Counted from the stretch's first letter, positions 21,041-29,832 are shown. The stretch is DNA of 64,000 bases from Stenotrophomonas maltophilia (GCF_004920835.1 NZ_QFHO01000002.1:266665-330664), one strand, 5' to 3'. Translations and numbers: made by a program. Notes: a model not told the origin generated them from the letters alone.

Positions 21041-22798
21041 ATGTCCCTTGCCGCCGATGCCGTGCAGCCCTCCTCTGATACGCCGACGATCCGCCGCCGC
21101 GATGCGGTCGCGCCCGCCAACTGGCCGGAGGGCACGCTGCCACTGCTGGCGCGGCTCTACGCCAGTCGCGGTGCCGGTACCCCGGAGCTGGCGCTGCCGA
21201 AGCTGGGCAGCCTGCATGCGCCCGAGCTGCTGACCGGCATCGAGGCTGCGGTGGGCCTGCTGGTCGAGGCCATCGCCAACGACAAGCGCATCCTGGTGGT
21301 CGGCGATTTCGACTGCGATGGCGCCACCGCCTGTGCGGTCGGCGTGCGTGGCCTGCGCATGCTCGGCGCACAGCACGTCTTGCACGCGGTGCCGAACCGC
21401 ATGGTGCACGGCTACGGCCTGTCGCCGTCGCTGGTGGAGGAGCTGGCCGAGCTGCAACCGGACCTGCTGGTCACGGTTGACCATGGCATTGCCTGCCACG
21501 CGGGTGTGACTGCAGCCAAGGCGCGTGGTTGGCAGGTGCTGGTCACCGACCACCATCTGCCCGGCCCGCAGCTGCCACCGGCCGACGTGATCGTTGATCC
21601 GAATCTGGATGGCGATGCGTTCCCCAGCAAATCGCTGGCCGGCGTCGGGGTAATTTTCTACGTGCTGATGGCGCTGCGCCGGCAGATGCGCGAGGCCGGG
21701 GTCTTCGCCGATGGCAAGGGCCCGGACCTGACCACACTGCTGGACCTGGTGGCAGTCGGTACCGTCGCCGACCTGGTTGCGCTGGATTCGAACAACCGTG
21801 CGCTGGTCAGCGCGGGCCTGCGCCGCCTGCGCGCAGGGCAGGGCTGTGTCGGTCTGCGTGCGCTGATCGAAGCCAGCGGCCGTGACGCCGCGCGACTGAC
21901 CGCCACCGATATCGGCTTCGCGCTCGGCCCGCGCCTGAACGCCGCGGGCCGGCTGGAAGACATGGCGCTGGGCATCGCGCTGCTGCTGACCGAAGACCCG
22001 CGCCAGGCGCGCGAGATCGCGCAGACGCTGGAGCAGATCAATTCGGAACGGCGCGCCGTGCAGCAGTCGATGACTGACGACGCCGAGCAGGCGTTGACCC
22101 GCGTGGTGCTGGACATGGCCGGCCAGCGTCCGGTGGCCGCCTGCCTGTTCGATGCCGATTGGCATCCGGGCGTGGTCGGCCTGGTCGCGTCGAAGATGAA
22201 GGATCGCCTGCATCGCCCGGTGATCGCCTTCGCGCCTGCAGAACCCGGCGCCGACACCCTGCGTGGCTCCGCCCGCTCAATTCCCGGCCTGCACATCCGT
22301 GACGCACTGGCATTGGTCGATGCGCGGCATCCGGGCCTGATCGAACGCTTCGGTGGGCATGCCATGGCGGCTGGCCTGAGCATGCGGCTGGATCACGTCG
22401 ATGAATTCAAGACCGCCTTTGTTTCGGTGGTGCTGGAAATGCTCGACCCGGCGGCACTGCAGCAGCAGGTCCTCAGCGACGGCGAACTGGCCGCGGACGA
22501 GCTGGACCATCGCCACGCCGATGCGTTGCGCCTTGCCGGACCGTGGGGCCAGGGTTTCCCCGAGCCGCTGTTCGACGGCCACTTCGAAGTGGCCAACTGG
22601 CGCGTACTGAAGGAGCGCCACCTCAAGCTGGAACTCCGCCTGCCGGGCGTACCCGGCACGATCAACGCGATCCACTTCGGTGGCTGGCACGGCAATGCAC
22701 CCGGCCGTCATGTGCATCTGGCCTATCGACTGGCCTGCGATGACTATCGTGGCGGCAGCGCCATCCAGCTGATCGTGGAGCACTGCCTCCCTGCATGA
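21041..22798 (+). CDS. recJ: Single-stranded-DNA-specific exonuclease RecJ
   Basis: A 585-residue 5'-3' ssDNA exonuclease used in RecF-type repair and mismatch repair. DHH phosphoesterase motifs are visible: motif I VVGDFDCDGATA, the DHG triad in VTVDHGIACHAG, and TDHHLPGPQLPPADVIVDP. The DHHA1 domain has ARSIPGLHIRDAL and GGHAMAAGLSM, and an OB fold closes the protein (LELRLPGVPGTINAIHFGGW). The motif I is DCDG rather than the commoner DADG. ATG 21041 or the ATG two codons earlier could be used. recJ belongs to the same rpf neighbourhood in Xanthomonas and stops against a 28-bp hairpin. Confidence 0.93.
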   Translation: MSLAADAVQPSSDTPTIRRRDAVAPANWPEGTLPLLARLYASRGAGTPELALPKLGSLHAPELLTGIEAAVGLLVEAIANDKRILVVGDFDCDGATACAVGVRGLRMLGAQHVLHAVPNRMVHGYGLSPSLVEELAELQPDLLVTVDHGIACHAGVTAAKARGWQVLVTDHHLPGPQLPPADVIVDPNLDGDAFPSKSLAGVGVIFYVLMALRRQMREAGVFADGKGPDLTTLLDLVAVGTVADLVALDSNNRALVSAGLRRLRAGQGCVGLRALIEASGRDAARLTATDIGFALGPRLNAAGRLEDMALGIALLLTEDPRQAREIAQTLEQINSERRAVQQSMTDDAEQALTRVVLDMAGQRPVAACLFDADWHPGVVGLVASKMKDRLHRPVIAFAPAEPGADTLRGSARSIPGLHIRDALALVDARHPGLIERFGGHAMAAGLSMRLDHVDEFKTAFVSVVLEMLDPAALQQQVLSDGELAADELDHRHADALRLAGPWGQGFPEPLFDGHFEVANWRVLKERHLKLELRLPGVPGTINAIHFGGWHGNAPGRHVHLAYRLACDDYRGGSAIQLIVEHCLPA

Positions 22799-22874
22799 AA
22801 AAAGGGGACGGAGGGGATTAAGTCGCTTGTGCCTTGTTTGCCACTTGCGACTTAATCCCCTCCGTCCCCTTTTT
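22799..22874. terminator. 28-bp perfect inverted repeat between recJ and DUF1176 paralogue 2
   Basis: Arms 22799-22826 and 22847-22874 are perfectly complementary over 28 bp (core GGGGACGGAGGGGATTAAGT) with a 20-nt loop, with A5 at the outer left and T5 at the outer right. It lies between convergent genes, and the flanking A and T runs make it a bidirectional intrinsic terminator. The arm resembles a repeat seen in many Xanthomonadaceae genomes (from memory). Confidence 0.85.
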
Positions 22875-22883
22875 TCTGTGAGG

Positions 22884-23933
22884 TCAGCGGACCTCGGTTA
22901 CGAGTGTTGGCAGATCCCAGGTGCCACCGGGCACGCCCCGGCATAGACCAGGTGCCACCTCGGACGTCGCGATGAAGTTCGTCCCGTCCCACGTCCAGGC
23001 TGCGTGCGACATGCAGTCAGCGAGGCCGCGGCCCTTCTGCGCGGCAATGATCTGGCCGTCGGCGTAGTCGATCGCATCGCTGGTCACCCATTGCGCCTGG
23101 AACGGCGCCTGCGGGCGCGCGACCCAATAGCCATCGCCGATGTTGTAGGCCCCGCGCCAACACGGGACCGTGACCAGCACATGCTGCGCGTCCAGGCGCT
23201 GGACCTGCAGTGGGGAGTTGCTGAGCGGAACGTCGGCGTCGGTTTCCTGCAGGCCTTCGCAGCTGTCGTCCTCCAGCGTGGCACGCAGTGCCGCGCGCAG
23301 GGCGGGTGAGGCGGCCAGCCGAGCAAACGCGGGATCATCCGGAGTCGAGTCCAGGGTAGCGGCCTTGCGTACAACCGGCACCGGAAGTGCGGCGGGAACG
23401 CCGGACTCAGGCGTGCTGCCCTTGCGCATCACAGCGCCGGGCGTGCCGAGGCGGCCCTGGTACTCATCGATCTTCAGCAGTACCGCTGCGGCACCCTTGT
23501 CCGACAGCGGCCAGCGATGGCCAGCGCCATCGGTCACGCTGATCCCTCCATCGCGTACAAGTGCGGATAACAACGCGCTGGTCTGCGCGGCATTCAAGCT
23601 GTGCGTGCCTTCGCCCTTTGCCGGGGGCAGCACGCCCAGGTCCTGTTGCTGGATGCGCAGATGCAGCGCGCCCTTGGGCTGGGTTTGGCCTTCTTCCGGC
23701 TGCAGCGACAGGCGCCCCTGAATGACCTGGCCGGGGCCGCCCTTGCGGGTGAGCAGCACGCTAAGGGTGCTGTCATCGTCGGCGGCGTAGCCGGCGGCGC
23801 GGCAGGTCAAGGTGTTATCACAGGCTACGACCCAGTCGTGGTGCTGGAAATACAGGCTCTTGGCCGGAGCTGTCGCAAGGGCGGTCAGGGGGCAGGGAAG
23901 GGCCAACAGAGTGGCCAGCAGGGGCAATCGCAT
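22884..23933 (-). CDS. DUF1176 family secreted protein, paralogue 2
   Basis: A 349-residue exported protein with signal peptide MRLPLLATLLALPCPLTALA. The mature protein begins with HHDWVVACDNTLTCRAAGY and ends GVPGGTWDLPTLVTEVR, so it is a clear paralogue of the protein at 19875-20918. Shared internal blocks include GAAAVLLKIDEYQGRLGTPG and WTWDGTNF. The start at 23933 follows AAGG at a 6-nt spacing. Divergent from the large VIT/VWA protein gene. Its role is unknown; an envelope-stress or surface role would be speculation. Confidence 0.82.
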   Translation of the reverse strand: MRLPLLATLLALPCPLTALATAPAKSLYFQHHDWVVACDNTLTCRAAGYAADDDSTLSVLLTRKGGPGQVIQGRLSLQPEEGQTQPKGALHLRIQQQDLGVLPPAKGEGTHSLNAAQTSALLSALVRDGGISVTDGAGHRWPLSDKGAAAVLLKIDEYQGRLGTPGAVMRKGSTPESGVPAALPVPVVRKAATLDSTPDDPAFARLAASPALRAALRATLEDDSCEGLQETDADVPLSNSPLQVQRLDAQHVLVTVPCWRGAYNIGDGYWVARPQAPFQAQWVTSDAIDYADGQIIAAQKGRGLADCMSHAAWTWDGTNFIATSEVAPGLCRGVPGGTWDLPTLVTEVR

Positions 23934-24064
23934 CGGCATCCTTGCGCGTGTGGGAGAGTGGGGCATGGTGCCTGTGGGTGGGGCCAAAGAAAAGCCGCGC
24001 ACGGTCCAACCCCATTCCGGCTGTCCGTGCGTTCAGACGTCCACGATCCCACTGGAGCCCTGTC

Positions 24065-26974
24065 ATGGTCTTCGTCCGTTGCTGCGCTGTGTTGTTGCTG
24101 GCCCTCGCGGCCGGGCCTGTCGGCGCTCAGTCGCCACGTATTGCCAGGCCGCAAGCCACCACCCCGCTGTTGATTGCGCCCGCCGCCGAACAGCCGGTGC
24201 AACTGCAGCGTGCCCGCATCGAAGGCGAGGTCCAGGCCGGCATCGCCCAGACCCGGATCACCCTGGAGTTCCACAACCCGAACCGGCGCGTGCTGGAGGG
24301 CGAGCTGCAGTTCCCGCTGGCCGATGGCCAGCAGATCACGGGCTTCGCACTGGATATCAACGGTGAACTGCGTGACGCGGTGCCGGTGCCCAAGGACCGT
24401 GGCCGCCAGGTATTCGAGGAGATCGCCCGCCGTGGTGTGGACCCGGGCCTGCTGGAACAGACCGCCGGCAACCAGTTCCGCCTGCGCGTCTACCCGCTGC
24501 CGGCCGGTGGCAGTCGGCGCGTGCAGCTGGTGATTCGTGAGCCGTTGGCCTTCGCCGGACAGGGCTGGCAATGGACGCTACCGCTACAGTTCGCTGCCGG
24601 TGCTTCATCGGTTGAGCTGAAGCTGGAGGCGTCGGGCGCGGCCACCGCAGGTACGGCTCCGTTCCGCATCAATGCGGGCCAACTGCAGTGGCAGGGCAAC
24701 GGCGCACAGTTGCCGAAGCAGCTGCAGTGGAGCCTGCCGGCAGCCCGCCAGGCACAGGTGCAGGTGGCGCCCTGGGAGGATGGCCATTACCTGCTGGCGC
24801 AGCTGCCGGTGGCGGCCAGCAGCACGCCCCGCACGTTGCCCAGCGAAGTCGGCCTGCTGTGGGACGGCTCCGGTTCGGCGGGCCAGCGCGATCGCACACG
24901 TGAGTTCGCGCTGTTGGATCGCTACTTCGCCGCGATGGGTGACGGTACGGTGGCATTGACCGTGCTGCGCGACCGTGCCGAACCGGTGCGTCGCTTCCGT
25001 ATCCGAGCCGGCAACTGGAACGAGCTGCGCGCAGCGCTGCAGGCCGTACGCCCGGACGGTGCCAGCGCGCTGGCGCAGTGGCAGCCGCAGCCGGGAGTGA
25101 AGGAATACCTGCTGGTCAGCGATGGCCTGCTGACCTATGGACCGGAAGCATTGCCAGCACTGGCACCGCAGCAGCGCCTGTTCGCGATCAGCAGCGCCGG
25201 TGCGCGTACCGATGCCGTGCGACTGCGTGGTTGGAGCGAAGCGCATGGTGGCCGCTTCGTCGCGCTGGGCAAGGATGTCGAATTGGCCGCCCATGAGCTG
25301 CTGTCGTCGCCGTTGGATGTGCAGGTCGATGCAGGGCGCGGCGTGCAGGACGTGGTGATCGATCGACGCAGTGAAGTCCAGGGCTGGTTGTGGCTGCACG
25401 CACGACTGGCGGCCGACGGTGTGCCGATGCGGGTGCGCGTGGGCGGCGGTGAATGGCAGGCACTGCCGGCAACGCAGAAGAGTGACGATGGTGAACTGCT
25501 GGCCGGCTTGTGGGCGCAGGCCCGTCTGCAGCAACTCGGTGCCGACCGTAGAGGCAACCGCGAGGCAATGCAACTGCTGTCGCAGCAGTTCGGCCTGGTC
25601 GGTCCGGACACCTCGCTGATCGTGCTGGAAACGCTGGAGGACTACCTGCGCTATGCGATCCGCCCGTCCGGCAAACTGCGCTCCGAGCACGATGCCCGCT
25701 TCGCACGGCAGGTGAGCGATCGCGCCGCTGCCGATCGCCAGCGCCTGGACCAGGTTGCCGCACGTTGGAAGGAGCGCCAGCAGTGGTGGAACCGAAGCTG
25801 GCCGAAGGGAGCGCCTCCGCAGTTGAAGGGCGGGGCGCTGGAAGTTGCATCCGCGGACTACGCGATGGACTCGGCGCCGGTGGCGATGCTCGCTGCGCCG
25901 GCCCCCGCGGCACCGCCCGCGCCGGCACCGATGGCCGCCGCCGTCGAGCAGCGCATGGAAGCCAGCAGTGCGCGTGCACGTCGCTCAGCGTCCGCATCGA
26001 ACAAAGCGCTGGATGTGGTCGCGCTCACCGGCAGCGTTGTCGCTGCATCCGCCGCCAACAATGGGGAGCTAGGCATCCAGCTGGCGGCCTGGCAGCCGGA
26101 TTCGGCCATCGCCCGTCGCCTGCGCCAAGGTCCGCCGTCGCAGCTCTATGACCGCTACCTGGCCGAGCGCGATGCGCATGCCGACAGCAGCGCGTTCTTC
26201 CTCGACGTGGCCGATCTGCTGCTGGAGCAGGGCCAGCGCGAACTGGCACTGCGTGTGCTGTCCAACCTGGCCGAGATGGACCTGGACAACAGGCACCTGC
26301 TGCGCGTGCTCGGCTACCGCCTGATGCAGGCGGATGCCCCGGCGCTGGCGGTGCCGGTGTTCGAGCAGGTGCTGGCGATGGGCCAGGAAGAACCGCAGAG
26401 CTTCCGCGACCTGGGCCTGGCACTGGCGGCGGCCGGCAAGCCGCAGCAGGCTCTGGCGCCGCTGTACCAGGTGGTGGTGCGGCCATGGGACAACCGCTTC
26501 GATGGCATCGCCCTGATCGCACTGGATGAGTTGACCAACCTGGTGGCCCGCAGCACGCCCCGGCTGGATACCACCAGCATCGACCCGCGCCTGCTGCAGG
26601 CGATGCCGCTGGACCTGCGCGTGGTGCTGTCGTGGGATGCCGACAACAGCGACATGGACCTGTGGGTGACCGACCCGAACGGCGAGCGCGCGTACTACGG
26701 CAACCGCCTGACCTACCAGGGCGGGCAGATGTCGCAGGATTTCACCGGCGGCTATGGCCCCGAGCAGTTCTCGCTGCGTGACGCCAAGCCGGGCAAGTAC
26801 AAGGTGGAGGCCAATTACTTCGGCAGCCGCCAGCAGCTGGTGACTGGTGCGACGACCCTGATGCTGCGGCTGACCACGCACTGGGGCACGCCGAAGCAGA
26901 AAGACCAGATGGTCACGATGCGGCTGAAGGATCGTGCCGAGACCGTGCTGGTGGGCGAGTTCGAGGTGCGGTAG
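24065..26974 (+). CDS. Exported VIT / VWA-like / DUF2135 protein
   Basis: A 969-residue protein with a signal peptide (VFVRCCAVLLLALAAGPVGA). Residues about 40-150 form a VIT domain (QARIEGEVQAG-type strands, then FEEIARRGVDPGLLEQ). Residues about 260-390 are VWA-like with the MIDAS segment LLWDGSGSAGQRD, and LLVSDGLLTYGP later in the fold. A Pro/Ala-rich stretch (near residues 605-655) and a TPR-like helical region follow. The last 130 residues (SWDADNSDMDLWVTDPNGE to EFEVR) are DUF2135. The domain set suggests a surface or periplasmic adhesion or scaffolding role similar to inter-alpha-trypsin inhibitor heavy chains. Its stop TAG lies in the GTAG head of a SMAG repeat. Confidence 0.85.
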   Translation: MVFVRCCAVLLLALAAGPVGAQSPRIARPQATTPLLIAPAAEQPVQLQRARIEGEVQAGIAQTRITLEFHNPNRRVLEGELQFPLADGQQITGFALDINGELRDAVPVPKDRGRQVFEEIARRGVDPGLLEQTAGNQFRLRVYPLPAGGSRRVQLVIREPLAFAGQGWQWTLPLQFAAGASSVELKLEASGAATAGTAPFRINAGQLQWQGNGAQLPKQLQWSLPAARQAQVQVAPWEDGHYLLAQLPVAASSTPRTLPSEVGLLWDGSGSAGQRDRTREFALLDRYFAAMGDGTVALTVLRDRAEPVRRFRIRAGNWNELRAALQAVRPDGASALAQWQPQPGVKEYLLVSDGLLTYGPEALPALAPQQRLFAISSAGARTDAVRLRGWSEAHGGRFVALGKDVELAAHELLSSPLDVQVDAGRGVQDVVIDRRSEVQGWLWLHARLAADGVPMRVRVGGGEWQALPATQKSDDGELLAGLWAQARLQQLGADRRGNREAMQLLSQQFGLVGPDTSLIVLETLEDYLRYAIRPSGKLRSEHDARFARQVSDRAAADRQRLDQVAARWKERQQWWNRSWPKGAPPQLKGGALEVASADYAMDSAPVAMLAAPAPAAPPAPAPMAAAVEQRMEASSARARRSASASNKALDVVALTGSVVAASAANNGELGIQLAAWQPDSAIARRLRQGPPSQLYDRYLAERDAHADSSAFFLDVADLLLEQGQRELALRVLSNLAEMDLDNRHLLRVLGYRLMQADAPALAVPVFEQVLAMGQEEPQSFRDLGLALAAAGKPQQALAPLYQVVVRPWDNRFDGIALIALDELTNLVARSTPRLDTTSIDPRLLQAMPLDLRVVLSWDADNSDMDLWVTDPNGERAYYGNRLTYQGGQMSQDFTGGYGPEQFSLRDAKPGKYKVEANYFGSRQQLVTGATTLMLRLTTHWGTPKQKDQMVTMRLKDRAETVLVGEFEVR

Positions 26975-27078
26975 CGCCGGGCCATGCCCGGTGCCGCTGG
27001 AAGGTTGAAGTAGAGCCACGCCATGCGTGGCTGTTGGTTGGGGTCGGGATGGCCTATCCACGCATGGCGTGGATCTAC
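26971..27078. repeat. Cluster of three SMAG REP elements
   Basis: GTAGCGCCGGGCCATGCCCGG (26971-26997), GTAGAGCCACGCCATGCGTGG (27010-27036) and an inverted copy ending GTGGATCTAC (27055-27078). The first GTAG supplies the stop codon of the VIT/DUF2135 gene, and the CTAC of the last supplies the stop of the minus-strand gene that follows. Confidence 0.85.
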
Positions 27079-27400
27079 CGCACGTCTTCGACTGCCGGCA
27101 GGCGCTGGCGCGGAATCCACAGCGCCAGCGCTACGCCGCCGCCAAGGATCAACAGCGTGCCGACGGTTTGCCACAGCAGCTCGGTCGCCGGTACCTCCGG
27201 CAGTGCCGCAGTTCCGGCCAGTCGATCAACGGTCGCGCCAGCAGGTAGATCAGCACCATGCCCAACACGCGTAATATCCGCTGCACGATACCCTGCGGGT
27301 CCTTCGGCCAGCCACGCCATTGCAGCCACGCCACCAGCAGACCCAGTGCGAGCAGTCGACCGGCTTCACCGACCGGAACGTTGTTGTGGCTTTTATAGAA
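27075..27400 (-). pseudogene. Frameshifted small membrane protein
   Basis: Two reading frames each hold half of a plausible short membrane protein. The upstream half reads VGEAGRLLALGLLVAWLQW, RVLGMVLIYLLARPLIDWP in one frame; the downstream half reads PATELLWQTVGTLLILGGG, VALALWIPRQRLPAVEDVR in another, ending at 27075. A single-base change between about 27200 and 27225 would join them. The N-terminus is missing: the frame runs back to a stop near 27427 at the edge of the lower-GC accessory stretch. The gene probably lost its start when that stretch was inserted. No family was recognised. Confidence 0.5.
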
Positions 27401-27558
27401 TCTGGCCCGATTCGAGCGGGAATCTGCCTTTCATGCTCTTGCGCGGTGGTGATCTATAAAACGGTATCGAAGCCTGCACTCGTTTGATGAGGTACTTGAT
27501 CCAAGGCATGTAGAAATCGATAGGTGAGCGCCGCCAATCGTCCTGATTCGCGTATGAA

Positions 27559-28194
27559 TCACTGGCATCGAAGTGCTTCCACGCCATCAATAACGTGCTT
27601 GTCCAGCGACTCAAAGGACGTAGGTAGTTCTTTTCCAGAAAAGAACGAATACGTGATGCCATAGTCCTTCCCGTGAATCACACGACTGCAGGTTATGGCG
27701 CCCTTCTCATCGCAGGTTGCCATCAGCTCACTACCAGCGAGTGGGGTTGTCGCCACCGGTTCGCTGGCACCCCATAGGTAAACCGTTGTCGGGTCCAGAC
27801 GGTCAGGAATAGCCAGAACTCCGCGCCCGAGATGTCGAGCTTGGCCCCATCCCTCTGTAGCTGCTTGAAGTAGCGGTGAGGTTGGGTGGAGATCCTCAAG
27901 CCGCCGACCAGGGAAGTAAGGCTTAGCGACCACCGCCACCGAAATGAGATTCTTTGGCCCAATGCACGTGCTTCCGGCCGGGGAGTAGCAGCCATCGAGT
28001 GTGAATCCACCGGTGATAGTTTTCCCCTTTTGAAAGCGGGAGGGGGTCACATCGATATCATTCGGCACACAGAAGTTAGTCTCTGCTCCGTCCGGATGAT
28101 ACGTAGTCGCCTTGCTCCCGCATCCACAGAGAAGCAGGGCGCAGACAAGTCCAAGTACCTTAATTTCCACAGCTAGGGGCTGGGCAGTAGTCAT
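27559..28194 (-). CDS. Predicted lipoprotein, possible orphan immunity protein
   Basis: A 211-residue predicted lipoprotein with the lipobox ALLLCGC within MTTAQPLAVEIKVLGLVCAL-type signal sequence. The mature part has several Cys (FCVPNDIDVTPSRF, DGCYSPAGSTCIGP, ATCDEKGAITCSRVIHG) and is Asp/Lys-rich. Base composition is clearly less GC-rich than the flanks. Immediately upstream on the same strand is the 3' end of a larger protein (28160-28405), overlapping by 35 bp. A lipoprotein after a toxin-like C-terminus is typical of antibacterial effector-immunity pairs (for example T6SS phospholipase and Tli lipoproteins), but no known family was identified. A short open frame continues to 27393 without recognisable content. 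Confidence 0.6.
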   Translation of the reverse strand: MTTAQPLAVEIKVLGLVCALLLCGCGSKATTYHPDGAETNFCVPNDIDVTPSRFQKGKTITGGFTLDGCYSPAGSTCIGPKNLISVAVVAKPYFPGRRLEDLHPTSPLLQAATEGWGQARHLGRGVLAIPDRLDPTTVYLWGASEPVATTPLAGSELMATCDEKGAITCSRVIHGKDYGITYSFFSGKELPTSFESLDKHVIDGVEALRCQ

Positions 28195-28405
28195 AAATGT
28201 CTCGAGTCGTTCCACCAAAAAGGTTAGCTGCGCGCTCTGCGGCGTCCGTTTTGTAGCCGCCAAAGGCTTTCGGGTCGGCACCGTTATTCTCAAAAACTCT
28301 TTCGTGGAAATCGCCGATTACACCTCTATCCAGCATGACAGGGTTGTCAGGCCTAGCGCCTGCATCTTCCAGGGCTTGCCGGCGGTCTCCATAGGAGAAT
28401 GTGAA
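28160..28405 (-). pseudogene. C-terminal fragment of a larger, probably toxin-like protein
   Basis: About 80 codons of coding-like sequence (FTFSYGDRRQALEDAGARPD, VIGDFHERVFENNGADPKAF, TTRDIYDYCPAPSCGN) end 28160 without a start or upstream domain. Before about 28405 the frame runs into repeat-rich sequence with a run of nine G (28430-28438). The pattern fits the remnant of an effector whose N-terminal part was lost, leaving its cognate lipoprotein gene. The family is not recognised, so effector status is inference from the pairing and composition. Confidence 0.5.
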
Positions 28406-28429
28406 CGGAGGGCGACGTTGGGGGGGGGC

Positions 28430-28438
28430 ATGGCCGGG
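28430..28438. repeat. Run of nine G residues
   Basis: A G9 homopolymer beside the effector-like remnant and 220 bp before prfB. Such runs slip during replication and may mark the deletion junction or a sequencing-sensitive spot. Confidence 0.8.
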
Positions 28439-28596
28439 CATGGGCTGGGTGCACCCCGGTCGTTGCGGCTTGGTTTGTTCCGCTAGGATGGGCTTTGCTG
28501 GATGTGGCTCCGATGGTGGGATAGGGAGCCGCCTTGCAGCGGGCACTCCCTGTGGGGGCCGTTGTGGGGGAAATGCTTGACGCGGCCAGGTAACGC

Positions 28597-28625
28597 TTGC
28601 TGGATCAAGGGCTTGGCGCTATCCT
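28597..28625 (+). promoter_or_regulatory. Candidate prfB promoter
   Basis: TTGCTG (28597-28602) and TATCCT (28620-28625) are separated by exactly 17 bp, 34 nt before the prfB ATG. Each hexamer matches the sigma-70 consensus at four of six positions. Confidence 0.35.
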
Positions 28626-28658
28626 GAACAGTCATCTTTTGAATGCATAACCGCCGAC

Positions 28659-29784
28659 ATGATCGAACTGAATCCTGTCCGCCAGCGCATCACCGATCTG
28701 ACCGATCGCGTGCTGTCGCTTCGGGGGTATCTTTGACTACGACGCCAAGAAAGAGCGTCTTGAAGAAGTAACGCGGGAGCTGGAAAGCCCCGACGTCTGG
28801 AACAACGCCGAATACGCCCAGAACCTGGGCCGCGAGCGCTCCAGCCTGGAAAAGACCGTGGGCGGCATCGCCTCGGTGCTCGACGGCCTGGCTGATGCCA
28901 CCGAACTGCTTGAGCTGGCCGAATCCGAGCAGGATGAGGACACCGCGCTGGCCGTGGTCGCCGACCTGGACAAGCACCAGTCGCACGTCGAGAAGCTGGA
29001 ATTCCAGCGCATGTTCTCCGGCGAGATGGACAATGCTGCCGCATTCGTCGACATCCAGGCCGGTGCCGGCGGCACCGAAGCCCAGGACTGGGCCGAGATC
29101 CTGCTGCGCATGTACCTGCGCTGGTGTGAATCGCGCGGCTGGAAGACCGAGCTGATGGAAGTCTCCGGTGGCGACGTCGCCGGCATCAAGTCGGCCACGC
29201 TGCGCGTGGAAGGCGACTACGCCTACGGCTGGCTGAAGACCGAGACCGGCGTGCACCGCCTGGTGCGCAAGTCGCCGTTCGATTCGGACAACCGCCGCCA
29301 CACCAGCTTCACCTCGGTGTTCGTGTCGCCGGAAATCGATGACAACATCGACATCACCATCAACCCGGCCGACCTGCGGACCGACGTGTACCGTTCGTCC
29401 GGTGCCGGTGGCCAGCACGTGAACAAGACCGAGTCGGCGGTGCGTATCACCCACATCCCGACCAACATCGTCGTGGCCTGCCAGACCGGCCGCAGCCAGC
29501 ACCAGAACCGCGACAACGCGATGAAGATGCTGGCCGCCAAGCTGTACGAGCTGGAGATCCAGAAGCGCAACGCCGAGAAGGACGCCGTGGAAGCCACCAA
29601 GTCCGACATTGGCTGGGGCAGCCAGATCCGCAATTACGTGCTCGACCAGAGCCGTATCAAGGACCTGCGTACCGGCATCGAACGCTCGGATACGCAGAAG
29701 GTGCTCGACGGCGACCTGGACGAGTTCGTCGAGGCCAGCCTGAAGGCCGGCCTGGCCGTGGGCTCCAAGCGCGTCGATGCCTGA
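28659..29784 (+). CDS. prfB: Peptide chain release factor 2 (programmed +1 frameshift)
   Basis: A 374-residue RF2 that ends translation at UAA and UGA. It begins [20 protein letters not shown] at 28659, reads 25 codons to an in-frame TGA at 28734, and continues in the +1 frame from GAC 28735. The shift site CTT TGA C preceded by GGGGGTAT is the classical RF2 autoregulatory frameshift. The tripeptide anticodon SPF is in [10 protein letters not shown] and the catalytic GGQ in [17 protein letters not shown] scan that ignores the shift sees only a 308-residue protein starting near 28858. prfB is adjacent to lysS in the related Xanthomonas order; here three genes lie between. Confidence 0.96.
28725..28737 (+). 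promoter_or_regulatory. RF2 programmed frameshift signal
   Basis: GGGGTATCTTTGAC: an internal Shine-Dalgarno-like G run 5 nt before CTT, then the slow TGA stop followed by C. Low RF2 lets the ribosome slip +1 and make full-length RF2. Confidence 0.93.
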
Positions 29785-29810
29785 TCGACGCGCCTGCGCG
29801 GATATCATCG

Positions 29811-29827
29811 CCCTCCGTGATGGAGGG
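29811..29827 (+). promoter_or_regulatory. Hairpin covering the ribosome-binding site of the XRE regulator
   Basis: CCCTCC (29811-29816) and GGAGGG (29822-29827) form a 6-bp GC-rich stem with a 5-nt loop; the right arm is the Shine-Dalgarno of the next gene. It may limit its translation initiation or serve as an operator. Confidence 0.4.
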
Positions 29828-29832
29828 AGATG

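Noticed and set aside
27393..27662. 89-residue gene after the lipoprotein
   Set aside because: It lies largely in another frame of the lipoprotein gene and no motif or ribosome site supports it.
28160..28546. Complete 128-residue protein
   Set aside because: Only the last 80 or so codons look coding; the front is repeat-like and Pro/Arg-rich from GC-rich noise.
28659..28736. Short 25-codon frame ending in TGA before a 308-residue frame, looking like a broken prfB
   Set aside because: The CTT-TGA-C context with the upstream G run is the standard RF2 programmed frameshift, so the gene is intact.
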